Shown piece after piece: positions 11,527-12,383 of a stretch of 12,383 nucleotides of DNA. A program made the translations under genes and the position numbers. The notes under the pieces were generated by a model. That model did no database searches. It was given only the letters and a program-made list of their open reading frames with translations, and was not told the origin of the DNA. The DNA is from an uncultured Clostridia bacterium. GTDB taxonomy: Bacteria > Bacillota > Clostridia > Christensenellales > Aristaeellaceae. The stretch is from contig CAKTXP010000054.1 in assembly GCA_934631055.1 (NCBI GenBank), positions 1 to 12,383 of the forward strand, in the 5' to 3' direction. How positions within the stretch are numbered: the stretch's first letter is position 1; every line of letters begins with the position of its first letter.

Positions 11527-12383
11527 GTGAAGCGCATCGTCCTTACCGGCGGCGGCACAGCCGGACACGTTTCCCCGAATCAGGCGCTCATCCCCCATCT
11601 TCTTGAGGAAGGCTGGGATATCCACTACATCGGCACCAAAAACGGCATCGAGCGCACGCTCATCGAGCCCATGAAGGGCGTGACCTATCATGCGGTCAGC
11701 TCCGGAAAACTGCGCCGTTATTTTGACTGGAAGAACTTTACCGATCCTTTCCGCGTCATCGCAGGCGCGTTCCAGAGCATCGGCGTCATCAGCAGGCTCA
11801 AACCGGATATCGTCTTTTCCAAGGGCGGATTTGTCAGCGTTCCGGTCGTGTTCGGCGCGGCGATCTGCGGCGTTCCGGTCGTCATGCACGAGAGCGACAT
11901 CACGCCGGGGCTGGCGAACAAGCTCTGCAAGCCGTTCGCCAAGTCCATCTGCACGACCTTTCCGGAGTGCGCCAAGCTGCTCGCGCCCAAAGGCGTACAG
12001 ACCGGCACGCCTCTGCGCGCGCAGATCTTCTCCGGCGATCGTGCGCGCGGCTTGAAGCTCGCCGGATTTGACGGCAGCAAGCCCGTGCTGATGATGATTG
12101 GCGGCTCTCTGGGCGCGCAGAGCGTCAACGCCGTCCTGCGCCAGTCGCTTCCAGCGCTGACGAAGAAATTCGACGTGCTGCACGTCTGCGGCAAGGGCAA
12201 TCTGGACGAATCCCTGCTGCAAACGCCTGGCTATAAGCAATTCGAGTACCTGTCCGACGAACTGCCGGATGCGTTCGCCTGTGCGGACATCATGCTCTCC
12301 CGCGCGGGCAGCAACTCGCTTTCCGAGCTGATGGCGCTGCACAAGCCTGCGCTGCTCATCCCCTATCACAGCGGGCGCGGCGA
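11527..12383 (+). CDS. murG: MurG N-acetylglucosaminyltransferase (3' end cut by window)
   Basis: Membrane-associated GT28 glycosyltransferase that adds GlcNAc from UDP-GlcNAc to lipid I, making lipid II for peptidoglycan on the cytoplasmic face. About 285 of the usual 355-370 residues are present; the frame is open at the window end. Motifs: the first glycine-rich loop GGGTAGHVSPN (8-18), HESDITPGLANK (121-132, the clostridial form of the HEQN motif), the second glycine-rich loop GGSLGAQ (192-198), and SRAGSNSLSELM (258-269) with Glu267, equivalent to the donor-ribose glutamate of E. coli MurG. GTG at 11527 is set by AAGGAGGT (11512-11519) seven bases upstream. It has its own strong promoter and is divergent from the PRPP synthetase gene, so here it heads a transcription unit instead of lying inside an upstream dcw operon; what follows is not visible. 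Confidence 0.96.
   Translation, partial: MKRIVLTGGGTAGHVSPNQALIPHLLEEGWDIHYIGTKNGIERTLIEPMKGVTYHAVSSGKLRRYFDWKNFTDPFRVIAGAFQSIGVISRLKPDIVFSKGGFVSVPVVFGAAICGVPVVMHESDITPGLANKLCKPFAKSICTTFPECAKLLAPKGVQTGTPLRAQIFSGDRARGLKLAGFDGSKPVLMMIGGSLGAQSVNAVLRQSLPALTKKFDVLHVCGKGNLDESLLQTPGYKQFEYLSDELPDAFACADIMLSRAGSNSLSELMALHKPALLIPYHSGRG

Noticed and set aside
11407..12369. 320-codon minus-strand frame at the right end
   Set aside because: Shadow of murG, whose motifs, promoter and ribosome binding site on the plus strand are unambiguous.
1..12383. CRISPR arrays, tRNA or rRNA genes, transposases, phage genes
   Set aside because: I looked on both strands for regularly spaced repeats, tRNA-like cloverleaf segments and transposase motifs and saw none; the only repeats are the two intergenic families and the short tandem in the DUF3048 gene.

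Overview
The window looks like chromosome from a GC-rich member of the Firmicutes, most likely an anaerobic, fermentative Clostridia of the gut type (Christensenellales or Oscillospirales would fit). The evidence is glycyl-radical fermentation genes (pflB-pflA), a YerB/DUF3048 secreted protein, a long clostridial-type PRPP synthetase, strong AAGGAGG-type ribosome binding sites with several TTG and GTG starts, sigma-A-type promoters, and GC-rich palindromic intergenic repeats of the sort common in gut Clostridia. The lineage is an inference; there is no rRNA to fix it. Nothing resembles a prophage, transposase, tRNA, rRNA or CRISPR array.

Layout. Positions 1-312: pfl downstream region with two hairpins, one possible 35-codon ORF, and an undecided reading frame at the window edge. 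313-3301 (minus): pflB-pflA operon with overlapping genes. 3302-3774: pfl promoter with a dyad over its -35 box, then a roughly 235-bp palindromic repeat element. 3775-5073 (minus): eno. 5074-5461: a proximal eno promoter, a possible structured RNA with its own strong promoter and terminator-like hairpin, and the MATE gene terminator. 5462-6820 (minus): MATE exporter. 6821-7018: a second, different repeat element of about 150 bp. 7019-8224 (minus): class I aminotransferase. 8225-8614: divergent promoters and a leader with competing hairpins. 8615-9925 (plus): secreted DUF3048 protein. 9926-10065: two terminators around a fragment of the second repeat. 10066-11262 (minus): divergent PRPP synthetase. 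11263-11526: divergent promoter region. 11527-end (plus): murG, cut by the window edge.

How the genes relate. Enolase (glycolysis) and PFL with its activase (pyruvate to acetyl-CoA and formate) are central anaerobic carbon metabolism on one strand. Aspartate-type aminotransferase, PRPP synthetase and MurG are housekeeping functions for amino acids, nucleotides and peptidoglycan. Apart from pflBA, nearly every gene appears to have its own promoter and/or terminator, so this is a row of single-gene transcription units rather than one pathway cluster. I found no clear new multi-gene system. The most interesting material is intergenic: the RNA candidate upstream of eno, the two palindromic repeat families, the dyad at the pfl promoter, the small ORF after pflA, and the divergent active-site loop of the PRPP synthetase.
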